Assembly (NCBI GenBank): GCA_947169245.1
Contig: CAMVPA010000026.1
Span: 1 to 48,153 of the forward strand
Reading direction: 5' to 3'
Source: an uncultured Prevotellaceae bacterium
GTDB taxonomy: Bacteria > Bacteroidota > Bacteroidia > Bacteroidales > Bacteroidaceae
Length of the DNA: 48,153 nt
The notes beneath the pieces were generated by a model. The model was given only the letters and a program-made list of their open reading frames with translations, had not been told where the DNA came from and ran no database searches. The position numbers and the translations under genes are program-made. Of this stretch, positions 24,196 through 32,565 are shown one piece after another (position 1 is the stretch's first letter; every line of letters starts with the position of its first letter).

Positions 24196-26225
24196 TGCTT
24201 GAGGAACTGTCGATATTCATCACAACGCGATACGTAACCGCTGGTTCGTGTCGCGTTTTGCTGTTCAAACGCGGCCAGCGTGGTAAAGGCGCGCCACTGT
24301 GATGACTGGCGGCGGGGCTTGCGCACAATGGTGGCGGCATTGCCGTCCCACTCCTCCTCGTACCAGAGCGAGGGGTTCAGGTAGCCATAGCTCAGGGCGA
24401 AGAGCGAGCGCTCCTTCAGGTTGAAGTCTACGGTTTCGCTGGCCTTGCGTAGCAGGCTGACGGCGCGTGCTGCCAGGTCGGTCTCGTTGCTGCGCAGGGT
24501 GTCGCCGACGCTCTTTCCGTTGCGCATCAGGAACCAGCAGTCGCCCGTATAGTGGGCTTGGGCATAGCGCACGGCCTGATCGTAGTAGCACTGTAAGAGA
24601 GCCTTGCCCGTGAGTATTTTCTCGTTGACCTCCAGTTGCATCATGTCGCAGGCGAAATCCAGTTTGGGGTTGGTCTTCAGCTTCCATTTGGTGTGGCCGT
24701 AGACGAGTTCGTCAGCCACCCACTGGCGTTTGATCCAGGGCTCGATGGTCCACTGGCGCTTGGCGGCGTAGGCGGCATAGCCTTGGTTGTTGTAGAACGT
24801 GGCAGGCACCTTTTGCAGCCAGGTGGCGGCCTTGTCCCACTGGCACAACCGCAGGTACTTGGTGCCAACGAGGTCGTTGATGGCCGACAGGCAGTCTTCC
24901 TCCTGTGTCAGGTTCTTCAGCCCTTTTTTTAGGTATTTGTCAAGAGTGTTCTGTGCGGGTGCCTCCATGTAGGCTATATATTTCAGCAGCGACTCCACCT
25001 TGATGGTGTCGATGCATGTGGTGTACTCCGTACAGTTGGCCACCTTCTCGATGGCCAGCAGGCGGGCTGGCTGGCTCTTGTAGCGCTCCATGAGTATCTG
25101 GTGGGCTATGCGTGCCTGAGCGCGGCTGAAAAAGTCGTCGTCCTTGACCTTCGTGTCGAGCCACTGCATCTCCTCAGCCACGTAGTCGTCCATGGCCTTG
25201 CCGTTGCGCATCTGCGAGGCGGTGATGTAGAAGCGGAGCACGCGGGCGTTGTCCTTCATGCGCTCAGTGCCGTCGAGGCCCATTGCCGCCTTGATGTCGC
25301 TGACGCTCTGCTGACGGCTGCCGAAGAGATACTCCAGCCACGCCTTGGCCGACTGCCACATTACGGGGACGGGCGTTTTGCCCTCGCTGACCACTTGGCG
25401 GCACAGTTGGCACATCTGCTGAGCCTCCTGTCGGGTGATGTCGCGGATGAAGAGCTTGCCGCCGATGGCATATTCGTCGCCGGCGGCGTCGATGGCCTCC
25501 TGGGCGTTGCTCACGAAGTCCTTCAGCAGGAAGGGCAGCACCGGCGAGTCGGGCTCGCGCAGGTACTCCTGGCGGATGGCGGCATAAGAACGCCGCTTGT
25601 AGTACAGCGTCATGAGGCTCTCCCAGTCGCCCTGCTCGGCAAAGACCTTGGCTCCGACGGCCTTGCTGCCCGTCTTGCAGAGTGCGCCGGCATAGATGTT
25701 GCGCATCATGTCGCGGTAGACGCTCTCAATCATCTTCGAGCCCGTGGTGTTCCAGAAGGTGACGTTCTGGGCGTGCTCGCCCAGCAGCATGTTGCAGCGC
25801 ATCACCAGCAGGGCGTGCTGCGAGCGCAGGCGTGTCGTCAGCTTGCTTTGGGCATAGGTGCGCACGGCCTGTAGCGTCTGGCGGCGCTTGGCCAGCTGCT
25901 CCTTCGTGGGATAGTCCCACTGCTCCTGGCGCTTTTCGTCAGAGCACTGCAGGTACTTCTGCAGGTTCTGTATGTAACTGACCATCAGCAGGTCTTTCTT
26001 CCGACGTGCCGTAGCTATGGCCTCGTCGGCGTCGAACCAGTAGTACTCCTTTTCAATTCCCAAGTAGGCTTTCCAGTTGTTGTCGCACGTCTGCTCCACA
26101 CGGCTGCGGAACTCGTGCGGGTCGTAGGGACTAAACAAGTAGCTGTTGTATGTGTCGAACCACATGCAGGCTGCCGCCGGTATCGTGATGGCGGCCAGCA
26201 GACTAATGATGATAAATCGCTTCAT
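24183..26225 (-). CDS. Large helical lipoprotein of unknown function, TPR-like
   Basis: 680 residues. The signal ends AAITIPAAAC, with a probable lipidated Cys near residue 20 followed by MWFDTYNSYLF. The rest is almost all helical, with pair-like helices rich in Trp, Tyr and Ala as in tetratricopeptide or Sel1-like solenoids (LQKVPATFYNNQGYAAYAA; RYAQAHYTGDCWFLMRNGK). I do not recognise a named family; similar long secreted proteins are common in Prevotella-like genomes. Its ATG overlaps the end of the gene at 26203 by 23 bases, so the two form one operon. Confidence 0.75.
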   Translation of the reverse strand: MKRFIIISLLAAITIPAAACMWFDTYNSYLFSPYDPHEFRSRVEQTCDNNWKAYLGIEKEYYWFDADEAIATARRKKDLLMVSYIQNLQKYLQCSDEKRQEQWDYPTKEQLAKRRQTLQAVRTYAQSKLTTRLRSQHALLVMRCNMLLGEHAQNVTFWNTTGSKMIESVYRDMMRNIYAGALCKTGSKAVGAKVFAEQGDWESLMTLYYKRRSYAAIRQEYLREPDSPVLPFLLKDFVSNAQEAIDAAGDEYAIGGKLFIRDITRQEAQQMCQLCRQVVSEGKTPVPVMWQSAKAWLEYLFGSRQQSVSDIKAAMGLDGTERMKDNARVLRFYITASQMRNGKAMDDYVAEEMQWLDTKVKDDDFFSRAQARIAHQILMERYKSQPARLLAIEKVANCTEYTTCIDTIKVESLLKYIAYMEAPAQNTLDKYLKKGLKNLTQEEDCLSAINDLVGTKYLRLCQWDKAATWLQKVPATFYNNQGYAAYAAKRQWTIEPWIKRQWVADELVYGHTKWKLKTNPKLDFACDMMQLEVNEKILTGKALLQCYYDQAVRYAQAHYTGDCWFLMRNGKSVGDTLRSNETDLAARAVSLLRKASETVDFNLKERSLFALSYGYLNPSLWYEEEWDGNAATIVRKPRRQSSQWRAFTTLAAFEQQNATRTSGYVSRCDEYRQFLKHYRK

Positions 26226-27135
26226 ACGTTTCAGGTTGATATCTGTTAATGTTTTCTTGATCCAAGTGGTAGGTGACGATGTGGCGACGCAACTCCTGCC
26301 GCTTTGCCTCGACGGCCTCCTTCACCCGCAGAATCTCGTCGGCTTTTACGGTGTGCTCAATGCGTACGCCATGAATCTGCCGCTGCCAGCTGTAGACGGG
26401 ATAGGCCGCCGCCAGGGGCAGGTCGTAGCCGTTGAGCCAGCGCAGGTAGGGCGCCACGTCGCGCAGGTCGAGTATGGGGTTGCGCTCCATGAACCGTTGT
26501 GGGTCGCCCGTGTTGTAGAGCATCAGTACGCCGTAGTCGGCCGGCGGTGCCGGCATCTGCAGCTGATGCAGGCGGATGGTGGTAGAAATGAGAGATGAGG
26601 AATGAGAAGTGAGAGATGACCTAACTTCCTCAAGGAAGTCGTAGTACACCTGTCGGCTGCGGGCCGTGTAGTCGCAGTCAATCTGTATCTCGCGCACGCC
26701 GCGGATGTCATTAGTCTCGTTCATCTGGCAGATGCGGCGCACCAGCTTTTCGGCCAGCCCCGGGTGCGGCTTGTGCATGCAGTCCTCGGTGATGAAGATG
26801 GTAGGCACCAGCTCTACCCCCTCGGGCAGCGTGTCGCTGAACGTCAGCGTGGCGTTGGGCATAGGCTCCGGTTCGCTGCCACCCGGCTTGGAATCGCCGT
26901 CCTCCAGACTCCCGTCGCCAGGCGTCTTCATCACCACGTCGAAGTAGCGGCAGTACACCTTATTAATATTATGCGCACGCAGGAACGCCCGTTCAGCAGA
27001 ATCGAGACTCAGGTCCGTGCGCCAGTAGTACACGGACTGACTCTCTCCGGGCATCTCTGTCTCCCGGAGAGTCGGCCGCTGGCATCCCGTGATGGCCAGC
27101 AGTCCGCCCAGTAGCCACACTGCAATCTTCTTCAT
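26203..27135 (-). CDS. Lipoprotein with a TIM-barrel-like (DUF3142-like) domain
   Basis: 310 residues. Lipobox ITGCQ, Cys near residue 18. Motifs: VYYWRTDLSLDS early, VELVPTIFITEDCM, IRGVREIQIDCDYTARSR and DYGVLMLYNTGD, which look like barrel strands with acidic ends as in DUF3142 and glycoside-hydrolase-like barrels. Enzyme activity is not established. A short SSLTSHSSSLIST insert (about residue 175) comes from a low-complexity GAATGAGA run at 26585. Upstream gene of the operon with 24183. Confidence 0.75.
   Translation of the reverse strand: MKKIAVWLLGGLLAITGCQRPTLRETEMPGESQSVYYWRTDLSLDSAERAFLRAHNINKVYCRYFDVVMKTPGDGSLEDGDSKPGGSEPEPMPNATLTFSDTLPEGVELVPTIFITEDCMHKPHPGLAEKLVRRICQMNETNDIRGVREIQIDCDYTARSRQVYYDFLEEVRSSLTSHSSSLISTTIRLHQLQMPAPPADYGVLMLYNTGDPQRFMERNPILDLRDVAPYLRWLNGYDLPLAAAYPVYSWQRQIHGVRIEHTVKADEILRVKEAVEAKRQELRRHIVTYHLDQENINRYQPETYEAIYHH
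26585..26619. repeat. GAATGAGA/GAGAGATGA low-complexity run within the lipoprotein gene
   Basis: Four loose units of eight to nine bases. Similar runs lie in murF (28390-28428) and between genes at 39553-39595. The frame is maintained. Confidence 0.5.
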
Positions 27136-27142
27136 GACCGTG

Positions 27143-27176
27143 CAAAGATAATCATTATTTCTGATTATCAGTCAAA
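27143..27176 (-). promoter_or_regulatory. Promoter of the 26203/24183 lipoprotein operon
   Basis: On the minus strand TTTG (27176-27173), 22 bases, TATCTTTG (27150-27143), followed 8 bases later by ATG. Spacing is slightly long. Confidence 0.65.
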
Positions 27177-27179
27177 AAA

Positions 27180-27211
27180 TTTGGAGAACTGAATAAAATT
27201 GCCTATCTTTG
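27180..27211 (+). promoter_or_regulatory. Promoter of the zinc-ribbon/FHA gene
   Basis: TTTG at 27180-27183, 20 bases, TATCTTTG at 27204-27211. It is divergent from the promoter just to its left. Confidence 0.82.
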
Positions 27212-27265
27212 CGCCGTAAAACTGTCTGTTAAACTTGAGCAAAAGCATAATAAAACGTTTTAGCT

Positions 27266-27802
27266 ATGAAAAGATGCCTTATTTGTGGATGGGTCAATGC
27301 CGACGATGCAAAGACCTGCCTCCAGTGTCATCATCCTTTTGAGGGTGAGAAGAATGGTAGTGATGAAGCCAAGTCGCTGAAAGACTCCAAGGCCATACTC
27401 AGCGGAACCGTGGGACTGCAGCGCGGTACCCTGCCTCCGCGCAAGGGGCACAGCGCAGCCGACGGTGAGCCCGTCTATGTCGATGAGAATACCCGTGGCG
27501 GATTCTCGCTGATGATGATTCCCGAGAGTAATGAGGACATCATGCCCTACGCTGAACGCTACGAGGGCCACGAGGTGAAGCTCAACCGCAGCAACACCGA
27601 CCGCACCAACAAGACCATCACCAGCAAGGAGCAGGCACGCCTTGTGAACATCGACAACCGCTGGTACATTGAGGACCACAGCGACATGAAGTCGACCTTC
27701 GTCCGCGCCAGCCGTCCCATCGAGCTCCACTCGGGCGATGTCATCCTGCTGGGCGACCGCCTCTTCCGTTTCGACGACCTCAACGAGGAACCCGCATTAT
27801 AG
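27266..27802 (+). CDS. Zinc-ribbon and FHA-domain protein
   Basis: 178 residues, no signal peptide, so cytoplasmic. The N-terminus has CLICGWVNADDAKTCLQC, a four-cysteine zinc ribbon of the type at the start of membrane- or kinase-associated proteins. Residues about 100-175 look like a forkhead-associated domain: TITSKEQARLVNIDNRWYIE, then a DHSDMKSTFVR loop and LHSGDVILLGDRLFRF. FHA domains bind phospho-threonine, so it may read a Ser/Thr kinase signal; no kinase is in the window. The 3' end overlaps murF by six bases, converging. Confidence 0.85.
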   Translation: MKRCLICGWVNADDAKTCLQCHHPFEGEKNGSDEAKSLKDSKAILSGTVGLQRGTLPPRKGHSAADGEPVYVDENTRGGFSLMMIPESNEDIMPYAERYEGHEVKLNRSNTDRTNKTITSKEQARLVNIDNRWYIEDHSDMKSTFVRASRPIELHSGDVILLGDRLFRFDDLNEEPAL

Positions 27803-29284
27803 CAGCTCGGGAAGCTGGAAGAGACGGGTGCTGTTGGAGCCCTTGATGAGAATGTAGTAGCCCTGGGGCTGCTCGGCCTGGATGGCGGCCTTCACCTCTT
27901 CTACATCGTTGAAGAGTCTGTAAGCGGTGAGGAGTGAGGGCTGGGACGTGAGCAGGTCGGCGTATTCGTCGCCGACAAGCCACACTTGGTCGAGACCGCT
28001 CTCGGCCAGTTGTGTTATGATCTTCTGGTGCTCCTTGTGGCTGCTGTTGCCCAGTTCGCGCATCTCGCCGAGTATGGCCATCTTGGGCTTGACGTCCATG
28101 AGGCGGAAGTTGTCGAGGGCGGCGCGCATCGACGACGGGTTGGCATTATAGGCATCGACGACCAGGTGGTTCTTTTCTGTTACCGTCAGCTGTGAGCGGT
28201 TATTCGAGGGCTTGTAGGCCTCGAGAGCTTTGTTGATGAGCTCGGGCTCTACACCAAAATTCAGACCTACGGCGATGGCAGCCATCATGTTGTCGATGTT
28301 GTAGGCGCCGATGAGTTGCGTCTGCACCTCGTACCATATTGGGTGTTGGGTGTTGGGTATCGGGTGTTGGGTGTTGGCGTCAGCCGATTCTTCATTCTCT
28401 ACTCTTCGTTCTTCATTCTTCTCTTCGAGGTTGGTGTCAGACTCACGCCAGCGGAACTTGAGGAACGGGGCGCAGCTGACGACCTGCCCCACGGTGCAGC
28501 CCTCGACGTTGTCAAGATTGGTGGAGTAGGGTGCCACCCATACGTTGTCGGGCAGGATGTCGACCAGACGCTCGTTGTCGGCATTGAGAAAGACGAGACT
28601 CTCGCCGCGACGGCCCAGGAAGTCGTAGAGCTCGCCCTTGGTCTTGACAACGTTCTTGAACGAGCCGAAGCCCTGCAGGTGGGCACGCCCTACATTGGTG
28701 ATGAGGCCGCAAGTGGGCTCGGCCGTCTCGGCCAGCGTCTTGATGTCGCCGGGGTGGCTGGCCCCCATCTCAATGACGGCGATGTCGTGGTCAGCGGTCA
28801 GCCGGAACAGCGTCTTGGGCACGCCGACGTCGTTATTGAAGTTGCCCTGGGTGAAGAGCACGTTGTACTTCTGTTGCAGCACGGCGGCAATGAGCTCCTT
28901 GGTGGTCGTCTTGCCGTTGGTGCCGGTGATGCCGATGACGGGAATGTGGAACTGGCGGCGGTGCTCGCGGGCCAGGTCCTTGAAGGTTTGGAGGCAGTCG
29001 TTGACAACAATAAAGCCTCCCTCAGTCCCCCCCAGGGGGGGGAGATTGTCAAGGGTGTAAACGGGGTATTGTTTCCCTCCTTCGGGGGGGGTAAGGGGGG
29101 CTTCATCTACTATGGCATAGGCACAGCCCTTTTCCAGAGCCTGTGCTGCATATTGGTTACCGTTGAATTTCTCGCCTTTGAGTGCCAGGAAGATGCTTCC
29201 CGGAGGGCAGTCACGGCTGTCGGTCGTGATGCAGGGGTGCTCCTGATAGAGCTTGTAGAGTTCCTTGATGTTCATTGTCTTCAT
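27797..29284 (-). CDS. murF: UDP-N-acetylmuramoyl-tripeptide--D-alanyl-D-alanine ligase
   Basis: Adds D-Ala-D-Ala to the cell-wall precursor in the cytoplasm. ATP loop GITGTNGKTTTKELIAAVL; EMGASHPGDI; LITNVGRAHLQGFG; DAYNANPSSM; GEMRELG. Start taken as ATG 29282-29284 (MKTMNIKELYKLYQ); ATG 29275 is also possible. Two non-family insertions are visible: about 27 residues near 82-108 (DEAPLTPPEGGKQY... LGGTEGG), encoded by a GC-rich palindrome, and about 30 residues before WYEVQTQLIGAYNIDN (EEKNEERRVENEES..., NTQHPIPNTQHP), from two low-complexity runs. Both lie between conserved blocks, so the enzyme can stay active. This is an essential gene in the family. Confidence 0.95.
   Translation of the reverse strand: MKTMNIKELYKLYQEHPCITTDSRDCPPGSIFLALKGEKFNGNQYAAQALEKGCAYAIVDEAPLTPPEGGKQYPVYTLDNLPPLGGTEGGFIVVNDCLQTFKDLAREHRRQFHIPVIGITGTNGKTTTKELIAAVLQQKYNVLFTQGNFNNDVGVPKTLFRLTADHDIAVIEMGASHPGDIKTLAETAEPTCGLITNVGRAHLQGFGSFKNVVKTKGELYDFLGRRGESLVFLNADNERLVDILPDNVWVAPYSTNLDNVEGCTVGQVVSCAPFLKFRWRESDTNLEEKNEERRVENEESADANTQHPIPNTQHPIWYEVQTQLIGAYNIDNMMAAIAVGLNFGVEPELINKALEAYKPSNNRSQLTVTEKNHLVVDAYNANPSSMRAALDNFRLMDVKPKMAILGEMRELGNSSHKEHQKIITQLAESGLDQVWLVGDEYADLLTSQPSLLTAYRLFNDVEEVKAAIQAEQPQGYYILIKGSNSTRLFQLPELL
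28340..28428. repeat. Two adjoining low-complexity runs within murF
   Basis: 28340-28377 is a TGGGTGT/CGGGTGT run, encoding NTQHPIPNTQHP on the minus strand. 28390-28428 is a TTCATTCT/ACTCTTCG run, encoding EEKNEERRVENEES. The reading frame stays open. Confidence 0.75.
29013..29103. repeat. GC-rich palindromic element within murF, copy e
   Basis: AAGCCTCCCTCAGTCCCCCC on one side and GGGGGGGGTAAGGGGGGCTT on the other form an imperfect inverted repeat of about 90 bases, matching the style of the elements in tolC and the regulator. Confidence 0.75.
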
Positions 29285-29296
29285 GTATTTGGCCGT

Positions 29297-29327
29297 CAAA
29301 GGTACAAAAAAAGGAGCAGAAAAGCAA
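29297..29327 (-). promoter_or_regulatory. Promoter of murF
   Basis: On the minus strand TTG (29327-29325), 20 bases, TACCTTTG (29304-29297), 12 bases before the chosen ATG. Confidence 0.75.
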
Positions 29328-29439
29328 GAATATCCGCCATTTTTTCACCAGTTTGTTAATTGCCTGACGGTGATTGTGTCACGAAGTAGGTCCGCACGGA
29401 CTGGAATAGTACGGCCGAACGTGAAACTATGTTAAATCT

Positions 29440-29462
29440 ACACTGCCTTTGTGCAGTTTTTC
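29440..29462 (+). terminator. Small hairpin with a T run before the TonB receptor gene
   Basis: ACTGC and GCAGT pair around CTTTGT, followed by TTTTT. The stem is only five pairs, so it may instead be part of the leader. Confidence 0.3.
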
Positions 29463-29493
29463 CTCACTTGTGCGATTATATATATGTAGAAAG

Positions 29494-32400
29494 ATGAAGA
29501 AAAGAAACGCTTGTAAAAACAGCATAGCGAATAAACGTAAAGACGTGAAAAAGTATTTGGTGGTATTTGTCTGTATGATGGCTTTCGTACAGAATAATGT
29601 GGCGCAGGAGTATGTCAATCACGAAGTGCGGTTGCCCGCCCGTAATCTCACTCCTGCTGCTTCCGACTTTGCCCGGCTGTATGTAGGACCGATAGAACCG
29701 CAGTACCAGAAGTCGGTGTGGCATGATTCTCCGTATTATAAAGGTAATACGAATGTATATAAGGGCCGTGTCAGCTATTATGGTGTGGTCTACGACAATG
29801 TATTGCTTCGCTATGACCAGTTGAAGCAGAGGGTTATTGTCCTGTCTCCCGTGGGACAGTATTACTGTCTGCCTCAGCAGGAGCATATTGACTGGTTTGA
29901 GATGGATGGCTACAGATATGTGCACGATCCTGAGAACAGCCTGCGATATGCGGCTCTGCTGTATGACGGGGAGGGAGCTTCGGGCGTCCGGCTCTACCAC
30001 AGTGTGTGGAAGGCAGATACCGGCGAGAAAATCGTTGAGAAGCAGAAACACCTGAAGATTCTTTATACCGAAGAGCACTACACGCTCGTTACTCCCGACG
30101 GTGAAGCGCATCGTGTGAAGCATGCGTCGGACGTGGCCAAGCTCTTTCCTGAACAGAAGAAGCAGATCAAGCAGTTTGCGAAGGAGAATGGTCTCTCCTT
30201 TTCGAGGAGTGACCGGGAGAGCAGCCTGGTGCAGTTAATTCAGAGTGTCTCGGTAAATCAGGAGGACGGGGGAATGGAAGTACGTGGACGCGAGAATACT
30301 CCTTCCACAGACATGTCTCGTCCCCCCGCACCCCCGTCCCCTCGTACCTCCGACACTCGAACCCCCGAATCACACCTCTTGAAGCTTCTTCCCGGCATTC
30401 CTGTTCTTGACAATGATTCTGTCCGTATGGCAATTGCCACGTCAAGGGCAAGGGTCTATGTGGTGCCGGGTGTGAAGAAAGCCAAGGCGAGTATTGCCGA
30501 TGACCAGGAACTGGCCGAGATTGTTGTTGTCGGTGGTCGTCCGTCGGCTGTGAACAACATGATGATGGGTTCCGAGAAATTCAATCCCCAGGTATTGAAG
30601 AACATCCCATCGGCCTTAGGTGAGGCCGACATTGTGAAGATAGTGCTTTCGCTGCCTGGTGTCACTACCGTTGGAGAGGCTTCGAGTGGCTACAACGTGC
30701 GGGGAGGCGCCACTGACCAAAACCTGATATTATACAATGGTGGCACCGTCTATAACCCGTCACACCTGTTCGGACTGTTTACGTCGTTCAACTCTGATGC
30801 TGTGGGTGATGTGGAGTTGTTCAAGTCGAGTGTTCCCGTGGAATATGGAGGCAGAATCAGCAGTGTTCTAAAGGTGACCTCGAAAGAGGGCAACATGCAG
30901 AAGTTCACCGGACAGGCAAGCATCGGCGTGCTTACCAGCAAGGCAAATCTCGAGATACCTATCGTCAAGAATCATGTGTCGCTGCTGCTGAACGGCCGTA
31001 CTACCTACAGCGACTGGATTCTCAAAAAACTGCCGGAGGACAGCGGCTATAAGGACGGCGCTGCCAACTTTTACGATTACGGTGGCGTACTGACATGGAA
31101 GTTGAGCGACATGCACCGTCTCAAGGTCTACGGCTACTTGAGCAATGACAAGTTCTCGTTCAGCTCGGAGGATAACTACGGCTATCAGAACCGTAACGTC
31201 TCTGCTGAGTGGCGCTCTCTCCTGAACGAGAAGCTGACAGCTACGCTGACAGCCGGACTCGACCACTACGACTATTTCAACGAGGACAGGAACAATTCCT
31301 ACATGGCGGCGCGGCTGAGTTGCGGTATTGACCAGGTGTGGGGCAAGGTGCATCTTCGTCAGCGTCTGACGGAAAAGCAGGTCCTTTCATACGGACTCTC
31401 CGTGCTGCATTACAATGTGTTGGGTGGCAAGTATGAGCCCGTGGGTGAGAAATCGGTTGTAACGTCAGACCGGATAGAACGGGAGAAGGCGCTGGAGAGT
31501 GCTGTCTATATTGACTATGAGCGTCAGTTCGCCGACGTGCTGTCGGTGTCTGCCGGATTGCGTTGCACGATGTTCAATGCGCTTGGTCCCCGCGACGTGA
31601 ACTGTTATATGGACGGCGATTTGCCGTCGGAGAACACGCTGGTTGAGACACACCATGAGACGGGTATCGTCAAGACCTATCACGGGCCTGAGCTGCGCTT
31701 GTCGGCCCGCTATGCTCTCAAGGAGAACCTTTCGTTGAAGGCAGGTTTCAACACCATGCACCAGTATATCCATAAGGTGTCGAACACAACTATCATGTCG
31801 CCCACTGACGTATGGAAACTTTCCGACCCCAACATCAAGCCTCAGAAAGGCTGGCAGCTGGCTGCGGGCATCTATCATGAAACGGCCGACAAGCATTACG
31901 AGCTCTCGGCAGAGGTGTACTACAGGCGTGTCAGCGACTATCTCAACTATCGCAGTTCGGCAGTCCTGCTGATGAACCACCACCTTGAGACCGACGTCAT
32001 ACAGACAAAGGGACAAGCCTACGGCATAGAGTTTCAGGCAAAGAAACCCATCGGGAAGCTGAACGGATGGGTAAGCTATACATTCGCACGCTCGCTGCTC
32101 CGCCAGGACGACAAGCGGGTGGCCATGCCTCTGAATAATGGCGACTGGTATCCGGCAGAGTATGACCGGCCCCATGAAGTGAAAGCCGTGCTCAACTATA
32201 AGTTTACCGAACGGTATAGCTTTTCAAGCTACTTCAACTATGCCACAGGCCGTCCGACGACGGTGCCTGCCGGCAAGTATTACGACTCGTACTATCATAA
32301 ATACATGCCCTACTACACCGGCCGCAACACATACCGCATACCTGACTATATGCGGCTGGACGTTGCGTTCAACATAGAGCCGACCCACAAGTTGACAAGC

Positions 32401-32562
32401 TTTCTCCACACGTCGTTCTCCATAGGTGTTTATAATGCCCTTGCACGCAAGAATGTCTACAACATCTATTACGTCAACAAGTGGGAGGATATACAGGGCT
32501 ATAAAATCTCCGTGTTTGGCACTGCCATTCCATACGTTTCACTTAACATGCGATTCAACTAA
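29494..32562 (+). CDS. TonB-dependent outer-membrane receptor with an unusual N-terminal domain
   Basis: Start set at ATG 29494 (MKKRNACKN...), with the membrane segment KYLVVFVCMMAFVQNNVAQ as signal. In place of the usual carboxypeptidase-like repeat, residues about 40-230 form another domain (YYKGNTNVYKGRVSYYGVVY; a KQFAKENGLSF segment) that I have seen as a separate secreted protein type in Bacteroidota. A Pro-rich linker from repeat DNA follows (30280-30370). Plug: IPSALGEADIVKIVLSLPGV, then GYNVRGGATDQNLILYNGG. The barrel runs to a terminal Phe-Asn (VSLNMRFN). It imports a large ligand with TonB energy; ligand unknown. It forms an operon with the DUF4249 lipoprotein four bases on. Confidence 0.92.
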   Translation: MKKRNACKNSIANKRKDVKKYLVVFVCMMAFVQNNVAQEYVNHEVRLPARNLTPAASDFARLYVGPIEPQYQKSVWHDSPYYKGNTNVYKGRVSYYGVVYDNVLLRYDQLKQRVIVLSPVGQYYCLPQQEHIDWFEMDGYRYVHDPENSLRYAALLYDGEGASGVRLYHSVWKADTGEKIVEKQKHLKILYTEEHYTLVTPDGEAHRVKHASDVAKLFPEQKKQIKQFAKENGLSFSRSDRESSLVQLIQSVSVNQEDGGMEVRGRENTPSTDMSRPPAPPSPRTSDTRTPESHLLKLLPGIPVLDNDSVRMAIATSRARVYVVPGVKKAKASIADDQELAEIVVVGGRPSAVNNMMMGSEKFNPQVLKNIPSALGEADIVKIVLSLPGVTTVGEASSGYNVRGGATDQNLILYNGGTVYNPSHLFGLFTSFNSDAVGDVELFKSSVPVEYGGRISSVLKVTSKEGNMQKFTGQASIGVLTSKANLEIPIVKNHVSLLLNGRTTYSDWILKKLPEDSGYKDGAANFYDYGGVLTWKLSDMHRLKVYGYLSNDKFSFSSEDNYGYQNRNVSAEWRSLLNEKLTATLTAGLDHYDYFNEDRNNSYMAARLSCGIDQVWGKVHLRQRLTEKQVLSYGLSVLHYNVLGGKYEPVGEKSVVTSDRIEREKALESAVYIDYERQFADVLSVSAGLRCTMFNALGPRDVNCYMDGDLPSENTLVETHHETGIVKTYHGPELRLSARYALKENLSLKAGFNTMHQYIHKVSNTTIMSPTDVWKLSDPNIKPQKGWQLAAGIYHETADKHYELSAEVYYRRVSDYLNYRSSAVLLMNHHLETDVIQTKGQAYGIEFQAKKPIGKLNGWVSYTFARSLLRQDDKRVAMPLNNGDWYPAEYDRPHEVKAVLNYKFTERYSFSSYFNYATGRPTTVPAGKYYDSYYHKYMPYYTGRNTYRIPDYMRLDVAFNIEPTHKLTSFLHTSFSIGVYNALARKNVYNIYYVNKWEDIQGYKISVFGTAIPYVSLNMRFN
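30280..30370. repeat. GTACGAGG-type low-complexity run within the receptor linker
   Basis: GC-rich units with GTACGTGG and, on the other strand, GGTACGAGG/GGACGGGGG encode a linker (RENTPSTDMSRPPAPPSPR). The boundaries are approximate. Confidence 0.4.
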
Positions 32563-32565
32563 GTT

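Noticed and set aside
28316..29359. 347-residue plus-strand frame opposite murF
   Set aside because: murF motifs on the minus strand are unmistakable; this frame is their shadow.
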